From contig CAKUDW010000020.1 of assembly GCA_934645275.1 (NCBI GenBank), positions 1 through 15,796 on the forward strand: DNA of 15,796 bases. The letters are read 5' to 3'. Source of the stretch: an uncultured Clostridia bacterium. Its GTDB lineage: Bacteria > Bacillota_A > Clostridia > Christensenellales > Aristaeellaceae. Position 1 is the first letter of the stretch; the number at the start of each line of letters is the position of its first letter. Both the position numbers and the translations under genes were made by a program. Of this stretch, positions 5,772-13,623 are shown piece by piece. The notes under the pieces were generated by a model. It worked only from the letters and a program-made list of their open reading frames with translations. It was not told where the DNA came from and ran no database searches.

Positions 5772-7184
5772 ATGCGCAAGACTAAGATTATATGCACCAT
5801 CGGTCCGGCCTGCGCCAACGAGGCGACGCTGCGCCGGATGTGCCTGGCGGGCATGAACGTGGCCCGGCTAAACTTTTCACACGGCACGCACGACGACCAT
5901 CTGGCCCACATTCGCCGCATCCGGAAGGTGCGCGAGGAGCTGAACCTGCCCATCGCCATCATGCTGGACACAAAGGGACCGGAATACCGCATCGGCTGCT
6001 TTGAAAACGACAGCATCGAACTGAAGGAGGGCGACCTGTTCACGCTGACGACGCAGGACGTCGTGGGAGACGAGACGCGCGTTTCCGTGAGCTACAAGGG
6101 CCTGTGCAGCGAATTGAAGCCCGGCGACCATGTGCTGATTAACAACGGCCTGCTGGTGCTGGAAGTACTGGAGACCGACGCGCAGGACGCGAAGTGCCGC
6201 GTGCTGACCGGCGGCACGCTGAGCAACCGCAAGAGCATGAGCTTCCCGGGCCGCGTGTTTACCCACGCATACCTGAGCGAGCAGGATAAGGCCGACCTGC
6301 TCTTCGGCGCAGAAAACGACGTGGACTTCATCGCCTGTTCCTTCGTCTCCCGCAAGGAGGATCTGCTCTCCGTGCGCGAATTTCTGGCGGCGCATGGCGC
6401 GAGCGACATCGACCTGATCGCGAAGATCGAGAACCGCTCGGGCGTGGACAATCTGGAAGACATCTGCACCGCCTGCGACGGCGTAATGGTGGCGCGCGGC
6501 GATCTGGGCGTAGAAATCCCGTTTGAGGAACTGCCCGCCATACAAAAGCGCGTGATTACCGAATGCCGCATGCTGGGCAAGCGCGTAATTACCGCCACGG
6601 AAATGCTGGAATCCATGATTTCGAACGTGCGCCCCACGCGCGCAGAGATTTCCGACGTGGCCAACGCCGTATACGACGGCAGCAGCGCGATCATGCTCTC
6701 CGGTGAAACGGCGGCGGGCAAGTATCCGGACCTGGCGGTAGAGACGATGGCGCGCATCGCAGAGGAAACGGAAAAGCATGTCTCCTATACCAAGCGCTTC
6801 CGCGATGCGGAATTCAAAATGCAGAACGTGGTGGATGCGATCTCTCACGCGGTGTGCGGCATGGCAATCGACATCGGCGCGAAGCTGATCGTGGTCTGCT
6901 CGTTGTCTGGTCGCACAGTGCGCATGGTGTCGCGCTTCCGTTCGCCCACGGATATTCTGGGCGTGACCACGGATGAAAAGAGCTGGCGAAAACTGGCGCT
7001 GTCCTGGGGCGTACTGCCCGCGCTGACCGACCGCTTCGATTCTACGGACGTGCTCTTTTTCAACGCGAAAAATCTGGCGCGGGATCTGTTCCACCTGCCC
7101 AAGGGCACGCGCATCGTCATTACCGGCGGCCTGACAAACGGCACATCCGGCAACACGAACATCATCAAAGCCGAAGTGATCTGA
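5772..7184 (+). CDS. pyk: pyruvate kinase
   Basis: The 470 aa enzyme transfers phosphate from phosphoenolpyruvate to ADP, the last step of glycolysis, in the cytosol. The barrel starts with KIICTIGPA (5-13). Substrate and metal residues are visible: R32, N34, S36 (ARLNFSHG), D66-T67-K68, the catalytic K218 and metal-binding E220 in LIAKIENRSG, ARGDLG (241-246) with D244, and T276 in ITATEMLESM. B domain is about 70-170, and the allosteric C domain runs from about 340 to the end. It lacks the extra C-terminal PEP-utiliser domain of some Bacillus enzymes. Unusual residues are ITATE where Q is common, INNGLL in place of IDDGLI, and LSNRKSMSFPG instead of the NKKGVNLPG-type loop, placing it in a divergent clade. 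Start fixed by GAGGGGGAG 8 nt upstream. A terminator follows. Confidence 0.97.
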   Translation: MRKTKIICTIGPACANEATLRRMCLAGMNVARLNFSHGTHDDHLAHIRRIRKVREELNLPIAIMLDTKGPEYRIGCFENDSIELKEGDLFTLTTQDVVGDETRVSVSYKGLCSELKPGDHVLINNGLLVLEVLETDAQDAKCRVLTGGTLSNRKSMSFPGRVFTHAYLSEQDKADLLFGAENDVDFIACSFVSRKEDLLSVREFLAAHGASDIDLIAKIENRSGVDNLEDICTACDGVMVARGDLGVEIPFEELPAIQKRVITECRMLGKRVITATEMLESMISNVRPTRAEISDVANAVYDGSSAIMLSGETAAGKYPDLAVETMARIAEETEKHVSYTKRFRDAEFKMQNVVDAISHAVCGMAIDIGAKLIVVCSLSGRTVRMVSRFRSPTDILGVTTDEKSWRKLALSWGVLPALTDRFDSTDVLFFNAKNLARDLFHLPKGTRIVITGGLTNGTSGNTNIIKAEVI

Positions 7185-7190
7185 TTTTGC

Positions 7191-7219
7191 TTGAAAGCCC
7201 CGCGCACATCTGATAAAAT
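7191..7219 (+). promoter_or_regulatory. promoter between pyk stop and terminator
   Basis: TTGAAA (7191-7196), a 17-nt spacer and TAAAAT (7214-7219) form a good sigma-A-type promoter only 6 nt after the pyk stop codon. Transcription would start near 7226 and meet the terminator hairpin 7241-7269 after about 15 nt. It may serve citXG by read-through, or make a very short RNA. Confidence 0.5.
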
Positions 7220-7240
7220 GATCTATAAAGTGCAGGCATT

Positions 7241-7272
7241 AACGCTCCAGCGCTCCGCGCTGGAGCGTTTTG
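7241..7272 (+). terminator. intrinsic terminator after pyk
   Basis: A perfect 13-bp stem, AACGCTCCAGCGC (7241-7253) with GCGCTGGAGCGTT (7257-7269), has a 3-nt loop. It is followed by TTTTGATT. It is well placed to end the pyk transcript. Confidence 0.88.
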
Positions 7273-7283
7273 ATTAAAAAACA

Positions 7284-7345
7284 GGATCAGCAAAACCAGA
7301 GTTTTGCGAGTCGGCGGGATCCAAAAACAGTTGCGCCACTGCAAC
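7284..7345 (+). other. hairpins in the leader region of citXG
   Basis: Between the terminator and citXG a hairpin GCAAAAC (7290-7296) with GTTTTGC (7301-7307) is enclosed by GGATC (7284-7288) and GATCC (7318-7322). A second small hairpin is GTTGC (7330-7334) with GCAAC (7341-7345). The segment around CAGTTGCGCCACTGCAACG resembles one arm of hairpin C at 65-96 read on the minus strand, sharing GCGCCACTGCA. No riboswitch class is recognised. Confidence 0.35.
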
Positions 7346-7406
7346 GACAGCAGTCGCTTCCGGCCAAAAGCACGCCGATGATTCTCTATTATGGAGGAAT
7401 TTTCTC

Positions 7407-8762
7407 ATGCGGATCTATCGGGAAAGCGCACCGGTGGGCATAGCAGAGGTGCTGAACGCGCGCGAACTGCGCGCGGCGCGTCAGCGCGAACGCTTGCGCG
7501 GCGGCACGCTGGTCTGGCTTACGATGAACGTTCCCGGCGCGGTGAAAGTCACGCCGCCCATCGGCGAGGCGTTTGAAGCGGGCGTTTCAGCCATCGCCGC
7601 GGCGCTTGGCGGCGCACCCGAGATATTCTGTTCTGCCGCGGGACTGGAAGCCTGCTTTAGAACCGCGCGCCCCGCCGCCGAGGTCAAGCGTGAGATGGCG
7701 CGGATTGAGGATGCGAGCGGCGTGGGGAGGCTGTTGGACATCGACGTGCTCGGCGCCAACGGCGCAAAGATCGCGCGCGAGGTTGTGGGGTTGCCGCCGC
7801 GCAGTTGCCTGCTCTGCGGCGGCCCGGCGTTTGTATGCGCGCGCAGCCGCGCCCACGGATTAGACGCGCTTCGGGCGGAAATCGACCGGCGCATCGCGCA
7901 GTGGCGGGCAGACGCATTGCCGGCGCGCATCGGCGCGATGGCTGTGGCCGCACTGTTGCGCGAGGCTGAAACCACGCCCAAACCCGGCCTGGTAGACAAG
8001 CGCAACTGCGGTTCGCATCCGGACATGAGTCTCGACCTGCTGCGGCGCAGCGCGCTTTCGCTGGGCGATTACTTCGTCTGCTGCGCGCGCGCGGGCTTTG
8101 CCGCAGCGCCAAACGAGGACATTTTTCCCGCATTGCAGCGCGCGGGCGTTGCGGCGGAGGAAGCCATGCTGCGCGCCACAGGCGGCGTAAACGCGCACCG
8201 CGGCGCGATATTCTCTCTGGGGCTGCTGTGTGCGGCGGCAGCGCAGTGCCTGCGCGAATACGACGCGCCCGCAGAGCGCATTTGCAGACTGGCCGGAAAA
8301 ATCGCCGCGCCGCACGTCGATCGGGCGCTCGGCGCGCTGACGCCGGATACCGCGCGCAGCTTCGGCGAAAAGCTGTACGTTGCCGCCGGCATTCGCGGGG
8401 CGCGCGGCGAAGCGGCGAGCGGTTTCCCATCGCTGACGCGCATCGCGCTGCCGGCACTTGAAAAATACGCCGCGCTGGACCCAGAGGCCGCAGGCGCGCG
8501 GACGCTGATTCATCTGCTGGCGCAGACCGACGACACCACGCTCATCCGCCGCGGCGGTTTGGCGCGTGCGGGACAAATGCGCGCGGCGGCGCAAAAAATG
8601 GCCGCGGGCACAATGACCCGCGGCGAATTGCTTGCACTGGACGATCTGTTCATTTCGGAAAACCTCACCTGCGGCGGCTGCGCGGATCTGCTGGCCTGCG
8701 CCTATTTCCTGCAATCTGCCGCAGAGGAATCCCTATTGCCCGATAAGGCCGCGAATGTTTAA
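7407..8762 (+). CDS. citXG: CitX-CitG fusion: apo-citrate lyase phosphoribosyl-dephospho-CoA transferase / triphosphoribosyl-dephospho-CoA synthase
   Basis: The 451 aa protein joins two enzymes that build and attach the citrate lyase prosthetic group. Residues 1 to about 170 are CitX-like: GRLLDIDV (107-114) and the R132-x-C-x2-C137 ... C144 ... H150 region match the nucleotidyl-transferase-like family. Residues about 175-445 are CitG-like, with TTPKPGLVDKRNCGSHPDM (189-207), GGVNAHRGAIFSLG (259-272) and a C-terminal CGGCADLLACAYFLQ. CitG makes the triphosphoribosyl-dephospho-CoA precursor from ATP and dephospho-CoA; CitX transfers it to the acyl carrier subunit. Fused CitXG is known. No citC, citD, citE or citF is nearby, so the partner enzyme must be elsewhere. 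GGAGG lies 9 nt upstream of the ATG. Its 3' end overlaps the convergent gene by 30 bp. Confidence 0.93.
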   Translation: MRIYRESAPVGIAEVLNARELRAARQRERLRGGTLVWLTMNVPGAVKVTPPIGEAFEAGVSAIAAALGGAPEIFCSAAGLEACFRTARPAAEVKREMARIEDASGVGRLLDIDVLGANGAKIAREVVGLPPRSCLLCGGPAFVCARSRAHGLDALRAEIDRRIAQWRADALPARIGAMAVAALLREAETTPKPGLVDKRNCGSHPDMSLDLLRRSALSLGDYFVCCARAGFAAAPNEDIFPALQRAGVAAEEAMLRATGGVNAHRGAIFSLGLLCAAAAQCLREYDAPAERICRLAGKIAAPHVDRALGALTPDTARSFGEKLYVAAGIRGARGEAASGFPSLTRIALPALEKYAALDPEAAGARTLIHLLAQTDDTTLIRRGGLARAGQMRAAAQKMAAGTMTRGELLALDDLFISENLTCGGCADLLACAYFLQSAAEESLLPDKAANV

Positions 8763-10916
8763 GGTGGACGCCAGCGCGCAATCAATTACATACGCGCCGT
8801 CTCGGTCGAGATATTCCGTCCATTCATCAGCCGTCGGAAGCGAGCAGAAGGCATTGATATCCGCTTCATCGGCGGTAAAGGGCAACTTCGTGGTTTCCAG
8901 CAGGTAGTATTCTCCGCTACCCTCCCAGGTTTCCAGCGCGACCTGCGCGTGACCGGGCGTGATAATAATCATGGCGTTCATGTTGGCCGATTGCAGCGCG
9001 GACGCCACCAGCAGCGCCGTTTCGATGCAGATGCCCGAGCGGCTGGAGAGCACCTCGGAGGGCGGCAGCACGCGCTGACTTGCGCCGAAGGAATACGGGC
9101 CCATATTGTAACGCACGCCGCGCTCGCTGATCGCGCCCTGAATGCCCAGCGCCTGAATGAGCGTCGTATCCTCGGACGATACATTCTCGGGATACGCCAG
9201 CTGGTAGCCGGGCAGGCTCTCATAGCCCTCGCCGAAGGTGCTGCGGATCCAGTCGATCGCATCGCGCCGAAGCTCGAGTACCGCCTGCGATTCAGGGTCC
9301 AGCCACGCCAGCAGCGTGTACGGCTCGATGATGCCGAATTCATTGTTGTACATGGAAAAATCATACAGGCTGCGCAGCGTCACATTCCGGCTTTCAGCGG
9401 CCAGAATTGCGCCGGATTCCTGGTCGGTAATTCGGAGCACCAGCTGCGTGGTCTTTTCCTGGCTGAGGTTCGGCATATCCGGCAGCACGGGCGGCTTGAT
9501 CAGGAAAAAGCGCGTCTCGGGCGTCACGGTGACCAACTGACAGAACTGCTGTGAAAAGCCTGTGATCTCCGCCTCGATCAGCACATCGCGGCTGCCCGAA
9601 TCGGTATACAGGAGCAGATTGATCGCCGAATCCATGGAAGGATACAGGTTCGGGTAGATTTCATCCGCAAAGGAATAGTAGAGATTCACCTCGTCCGAAA
9701 GTGCCTGGCCGGCGCACAGCGCAGCACAGATATCGTACTGCGTAATCAGCAGGGTATACATCATGCTTTCATAGTGCCAGAGAATCGCGGGCTGCCGCGC
9801 CACGAGCTGATTGGATGAAAAGCCCATCAGCGGGTCCTGATTCACGAGCGCCATGTAGTCCGCATAGAGCTTATCCTGAAACGCGTCGATCTGTCGGACA
9901 TAGCATGCCCATATATCGGCAAGCGCGGCCGGGCAATTCATGGTCAAATAGTTTGCCTGCACATCGCCCATCGCGGCGTACATGCCGTCGAGCAGCTCGA
10001 CCTGCGACGCATATTCGCCCTGCGCCGCGCGCGCCTGATATTCCATCAGCGGATCGCTGGAATGGTAATAATCCACATAGAAAGCCAGATATTCCCGAAG
10101 GACGCTGCAAGCGAACGCGGCATTTTCGTACTGCCGATCATACTGCTGCGCCCAGCCGGGATTTGCATCCAGCGCAGCCGCGAGCTGTGCACATTCTTCC
10201 TGCGCGCTCTGGCAACGCTGGACATATTCCAGCATCGCGGCGGCATATTCGCCGTCTCCATTTTCCATGGAACGGCTGTATGTCTCCGTCAGCGCCTGCG
10301 TGGCAGCTGACATATCGGCGCTCAGCGCGTTCAGCCGCGCATACGTCGCGGTGAAATCTGCATCCGGCTCGGCCGCCTGCGCGCTTTCAACAAAGGCGAA
10401 GGTCTCGGATGCGTGAACGAGCGCGGAGAGCACCGCGTCCGCGTCGGCCTGTAAATAGGCCACGCCGAAGAGCAGCGCATAGCCGTCCCGCGGCTCCCAC
10501 AGATATGCGCCCTCGATAATTTCGCCGCTATCCGGATCGGCATAGGCGTATATCATTGCATCCATGGCGATACCGCGCAGCTCCAGCGGGCTGGCCGCCT
10601 CGCCGGGATCGCTCACCATCGCGTCCCCCATCGCTTCCCGAAGCGCCGCGCCGGTCTGCGCAAAGAACGCCGCTTCGTCCACCTCGCCGTCGGCAATCCA
10701 GTTAAGCCGGAAATTCGAATTGTTCTCTCCGGGATAGACCCACACGAAGCCGTCCTGTTCATAGACGGCGTAGCGGGCGTCTACCTCGAAGGCGAAGCCG
10801 TAGTCCGCGCTCTCATGGCGCACATAGGCCGTTTCCGCCGCAGCGCAGAATGTGGCCGCAAGCAGCGCGGCCACGATCAGGAGCGCCAGGCAATTTCGTG
10901 CAAACGTTTGGTTCAT
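8733..10916 (-). CDS. secreted protein with transglutaminase-like C-terminal domain
   Basis: The product is 727 aa. A signal peptide is evident: NQTFARN, a hydrophobic core LALLIVAALLAA, then a likely signal peptidase I site near CAAAE; the cysteine does not sit in a good lipobox. Residues about 25-150 form a mixed alpha/beta region (DYGFAFEVDARYAVY onward) resembling small secreted domains of the PsbP/Mog1 type, tentatively. About 160-400 is helical. Near the C terminus SSRSGICIETALLVASAL (C630), GHAQVALE (H656) and YYLLETT (E674) resemble the Cys-His-Asp/Glu triad of transglutaminase-like proteases, with Glu in the Asp position. A role in wall or surface protein processing is possible but unproven. 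Start at 10916 is chosen because AGAGG lies 7 nt upstream; an in-frame ATG at 10931 has no good site. Confidence 0.78.
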   Translation of the reverse strand: MNQTFARNCLALLIVAALLAATFCAAAETAYVRHESADYGFAFEVDARYAVYEQDGFVWVYPGENNSNFRLNWIADGEVDEAAFFAQTGAALREAMGDAMVSDPGEAASPLELRGIAMDAMIYAYADPDSGEIIEGAYLWEPRDGYALLFGVAYLQADADAVLSALVHASETFAFVESAQAAEPDADFTATYARLNALSADMSAATQALTETYSRSMENGDGEYAAAMLEYVQRCQSAQEECAQLAAALDANPGWAQQYDRQYENAAFACSVLREYLAFYVDYYHSSDPLMEYQARAAQGEYASQVELLDGMYAAMGDVQANYLTMNCPAALADIWACYVRQIDAFQDKLYADYMALVNQDPLMGFSSNQLVARQPAILWHYESMMYTLLITQYDICAALCAGQALSDEVNLYYSFADEIYPNLYPSMDSAINLLLYTDSGSRDVLIEAEITGFSQQFCQLVTVTPETRFFLIKPPVLPDMPNLSQEKTTQLVLRITDQESGAILAAESRNVTLRSLYDFSMYNNEFGIIEPYTLLAWLDPESQAVLELRRDAIDWIRSTFGEGYESLPGYQLAYPENVSSEDTTLIQALGIQGAISERGVRYNMGPYSFGASQRVLPPSEVLSSRSGICIETALLVASALQSANMNAMIIITPGHAQVALETWEGSGEYYLLETTKLPFTADEADINAFCSLPTADEWTEYLDRDGAYVIDCALASTLNIRGLIGQ

Positions 10917-11022
10917 AGGTACACCTCTCATAAAAGAATCGGGAGTTATCTACACTTTCCAGAGCGCGTTTCCAGCGGGCGCGGGAAACTCTCCCCCGCT
11001 TGCGCCACCGGACGCGCGCCTT

Positions 11023-11871
11023 TCAATTCACACCATTTTCGCCGGATCGTGGGATGACCGGCGGCTCGCTTTTGGATTTTAACAGCACCTTCAGCCCCTC
11101 CTCGTCCGGCAGGGCCGCGTCGTAGTCTTCGCGCAGACGGCGGCGCGATGCGCCGGCGTCGCTGTAATCGGGTATACCGTCGCAGCGGCGCAGACTGTCG
11201 AGCACGCCGTCGCCATAGATAATCACATCCAGCAGCGCCGAGCCCGAGCGGTGCAGCGCGTAGCCGTAGCGCCGGGCACGTTCAAAATCGTATTCATCGA
11301 AGGCGCGGGGCGTGCGGCCGCACAGCAGCAGCATGACCACGCCCTTGGCGTTGCTGGCAATGGCGTCGCCCAGGGCCACGCGCAGCGTTTCTGGTTCGCC
11401 CCAGGCCAGCGACGGGCAGATTTCGCGCCGGAAGATCAGCCCACCCTCCGCGTCCATGCACAGCTGCACGCTGCACGGCGCTTCGTATTCGCCGCTCATC
11501 CGGCAAGCATGGCGAAACATGCTCACAAAATTCTTACATTCGGGCCGCTGCTCCTCCACCGCATTCTCACAATCCAGCAGCGCGCTGCCCAGGCTGGCAA
11601 GCCACGTTGCCGCGCGGCGGCCGACGCCGCTGATGCGGGCCAACTCCCGCGCATCGGCGCAGAGCGCGTTCTGCACGCTGCCGAAGCGTTCGATCAGCCC
11701 GGCAGCCATATCGGCCACATCCTGCCGCGGCAGCACGAAGCAGAGCAGGAACTCCATCAGCTCGCGCTCGGTGAGGCCGTCCACACCCCGCTGAAGCAGC
11801 TTGGCGCGCAGCCGGTCTCGATGACCGCTGTGATCTATATTCTGCAGCTCAATCCAATCCATTTCATTCAT
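11023..11871 (-). CDS. RadC-family protein lacking the JAMM metal motif
   Basis: The product is 282 aa, longer than usual RadC (about 225). The N terminus HSGHRDRLRAKLLQRGVDGL (14-33) and TERELMEFLLCFVLPRQD match clostridial RadC. A helix-hairpin-helix follows, ARISGVGRRAATWLASLG (78-95). The C-terminal half (about 130-235) aligns with the RadC JAB domain: a CSVQLCMDAEGGLIFRRE strand, then NAKGVVMLLLCGRTPRAFDEYDFE where the family has HNHPSG-x-PS-x-D, and LLDVIIYGDGVLDSL where it has LLDH-x-I. All the metal ligands are thus replaced. An extra tail (240-282) follows. It starts 4 nt after the dnaX stop with only a weak ribosome binding site, so it is probably coupled to dnaX. RadC function itself is poorly defined. 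Confidence 0.82.
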   Translation of the reverse strand: MNEMDWIELQNIDHSGHRDRLRAKLLQRGVDGLTERELMEFLLCFVLPRQDVADMAAGLIERFGSVQNALCADARELARISGVGRRAATWLASLGSALLDCENAVEEQRPECKNFVSMFRHACRMSGEYEAPCSVQLCMDAEGGLIFRREICPSLAWGEPETLRVALGDAIASNAKGVVMLLLCGRTPRAFDEYDFERARRYGYALHRSGSALLDVIIYGDGVLDSLRRCDGIPDYSDAGASRRRLREDYDAALPDEEGLKVLLKSKSEPPVIPRSGENGVN

Positions 11872-11875
11872 CGCA

Positions 11876-13468
11876 TCAATCCGTTAGCTCGATCTTGTCA
11901 CGCCCAAATACGTCGTAGGACTGCTCGATCACCCGCCGCGCGGCCTGCGTGGTCTGTGTCCGGGCACTGGCCGAGCGCATTGCCAGCCGCACACGCACGG
12001 GCGTGCCGAAGCTTTCGCTGAGCGCGGCTTCAATCAGTGCGGTCTTTGCCTCCAGCAGCTTTTGCACCATGATGCCGTCGCGCCCGAATTCCAGCGTGAC
12101 CACGCTGCCGTCGAAGCCGCCGAACGCGGCCTTGGGCAGCATGCTGCGTATGCTCGGGTTTTCTGCCCCCAGCTTTTCCATGGCGGCCAGATATTCCGGC
12201 GGCGGAGTTTCCGCGGGCGCAGCCGCGATGGGCGCCGCTCCTTCGGCCTTCGGCGCAGGCGCGGCCTTTTCCGCCTTCGCGGCGGGCGCTTCGGCCTTTG
12301 CGGGTGCGGGAATCGCGCCGCTGGCGATCATCTTCTCCATTTTCTCCAGTCGCTCCATCAGCCCCGCGTCCGCCTCCTGTTCCGGGTGACAGGCGCGCAC
12401 GGCGGCCAATTCGAGCATGGCGCGCGGCTGGGCTGCCCATTTCATGTCGCTCTCAACGCGCATGAACAGCTCCATGTCCCGCATAAGCTGCTCCTGACCG
12501 GCGGCCTTGCCCTGCGCAATAAAGCGCGCCGCATCCTCGGGCGTAATTTCGGCAAGCTTCTCCAGTTCGCCGCCCACCGCCTGGCCCAGCAGCACATTGC
12601 GCAGGTGCGCCGCCGCATCCTGTGAAAACACGCGCGGATCGCCGCCGCGGCGCATGGCCGCGTCGATGTGCTCCAGCGCCGCCGCCGCGTCGTAGGCAAT
12701 GAGCGCGTCCGCAAATTCGAACATGAAATCCCGCCCCGTGGTACCGAGCACGTCCCGCGCAAGCGCGGCGGTGACCACGCCGTCCGTGAACGACAGGCAC
12801 ACGTCCAGCAGCGACAGCGCATCGCGCATCGCCCCCTCGGCGGCGCGGGCAATTTCCAGCAGCGCCTCGGCCTCGGCTTCGCGGCCCACGCCCTGAAGCA
12901 CCACCTGCAGGCGGCCCACAATGGCCTTCACTGAAATGCGGTGGAAATCAAAGCGCTGACAGCGCGAAAGTATCGTAGCGGGCAGCTTCTGGGGTTCAGT
13001 GGTGGCCAAAATGAACACGGCGTGGCGCGGCGGCTCTTCCAGCGTCTTGAGAAGCGCGTTGAACGCGCCGGAAGAGAGCATGTGCACCTCGTCGATAATA
13101 TAGACCTTGTACGTCGTCAGCGTAGGCGGATACTTGATTTTTTCGCGCAAATCGCGAATCTCATCCACGCCATTATTGGACGCGGCGTCGATTTCCAGCA
13201 CGTCCATGCAGGTTTCCGCTCGCAGCGCGCGACAGATTTCGCATTCGCCGCAGGGATCGCCGCCCACAGGGTGCAGACAGTTGATTGCCCGGGCCAGCAC
13301 CTTGGCCGCGGTGGTTTTGCCGGTGCCGCGGCTGCCGCAGAACAGATAAGCGTGTCCGATGCGCCCGGTTTCCACCTGCCGCTTCAGCGTGCGCACCACG
13401 GCGTCCTGATCCACGATTTCCGAAAAGGTATTGGGCCGCCACGCGCGGTAGAGCGCCTGATAACTCAT
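11876..13468 (-). CDS. dnaX: DNA polymerase III subunit gamma/tau
   Basis: The 530 aa clamp-loader ATPase holds the replisome together and loads the sliding clamp. MSYQALYRAWRPNTFSEIV begins the AAA+ domain. Walker A is GSRGTGKT (45-52), the zinc module is C64, C73, C76, C79, Walker B is YIIDEVHML (123-131), sensor 1 lies at ATTEPQKLP (155-163), and the SRC arginine finger is at 168-170. Domains II and III follow to about 370. Then comes a low-complexity Ala/Pro/Lys linker (about 390-430) and a C-terminal tau-like domain (about 435-530). No A-rich slippery site for frameshifting is seen, so one product is expected. ATG 13468 has GGAGG 10 nt upstream; the in-frame TTG at 13474 is only 4 nt from that site. 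The usual ybaB-recR followers are absent, replaced by the RadC-like gene. Confidence 0.97.
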   Translation of the reverse strand: MSYQALYRAWRPNTFSEIVDQDAVVRTLKRQVETGRIGHAYLFCGSRGTGKTTAAKVLARAINCLHPVGGDPCGECEICRALRAETCMDVLEIDAASNNGVDEIRDLREKIKYPPTLTTYKVYIIDEVHMLSSGAFNALLKTLEEPPRHAVFILATTEPQKLPATILSRCQRFDFHRISVKAIVGRLQVVLQGVGREAEAEALLEIARAAEGAMRDALSLLDVCLSFTDGVVTAALARDVLGTTGRDFMFEFADALIAYDAAAALEHIDAAMRRGGDPRVFSQDAAAHLRNVLLGQAVGGELEKLAEITPEDAARFIAQGKAAGQEQLMRDMELFMRVESDMKWAAQPRAMLELAAVRACHPEQEADAGLMERLEKMEKMIASGAIPAPAKAEAPAAKAEKAAPAPKAEGAAPIAAAPAETPPPEYLAAMEKLGAENPSIRSMLPKAAFGGFDGSVVTLEFGRDGIMVQKLLEAKTALIEAALSESFGTPVRVRLAMRSASARTQTTQAARRVIEQSYDVFGRDKIELTD

Positions 13469-13500
13469 ATTCAACCGACCTCCAAAATCAATCCATATTA

Positions 13501-13529
13501 ATAATACCGCATTTCGCCCGAAAACAAAA
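13501..13529 (-). promoter_or_regulatory. possible dnaX promoter
   Basis: On the minus strand TATTAT (13501-13506) lies 17 nt from TTTTGT (13524-13529). The -35 is weak. It is the best candidate I see upstream of dnaX in the divergent gap with murG. Confidence 0.3.
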
Positions 13530-13549
13530 GAACTTTTTACAGCGCGATA

Positions 13550-13578
13550 AAAACATTTCGTATCTTTGATGCTATAAT
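13550..13578 (+). promoter_or_regulatory. murG promoter, extended -10 type
   Basis: A consensus TATAAT (13573-13578) is preceded by TG one base upstream (TGCTATAAT), an extended -10 that compensates for the poor -35 (AAAACA, 13550-13555, 17-nt spacer). Expected start is near 13585. Confidence 0.62.
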
Positions 13579-13597
13579 TTATCAGGGTGTTTGGAAA

Positions 13598-13609
13598 CCG
13601 AACGTTCGG
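13598..13609. promoter_or_regulatory. 12-bp perfect palindrome in murG leader
   Basis: CCGAACGTTCGG is a perfect palindrome about 14-25 nt downstream of the predicted start. Its end touches the ribosome binding site GGAGGG (13609-13614). Without a loop it cannot be a normal hairpin, so a dimeric regulator site is the more natural reading. No regulator is identified. Confidence 0.4.
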
Positions 13610-13623
13610 GAGGGAATTTTCTG

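Noticed and set aside
5877..7094. 405-codon open frame antisense to pyruvate kinase
   Set aside because: The plus strand is clearly pyk; the antisense product is His/Arg/Gln/Ala rich without motifs.
7330..7345. GCGCCACTG, resembling part of a cobalamin riboswitch
   Set aside because: The other conserved blocks of that riboswitch, including the B12 box, are absent around it.
8733..10916. Lipoprotein reading of the secreted protein
   Set aside because: The signal-peptide cysteine is preceded by ATF, a poor lipobox, while an Ala-x-Ala type signal peptidase I site follows directly.
11876..13468. Programmed frameshift in dnaX giving a separate gamma subunit
   Set aside because: No A-rich slippery heptamer was seen at the linker; a single full-length product is simpler.
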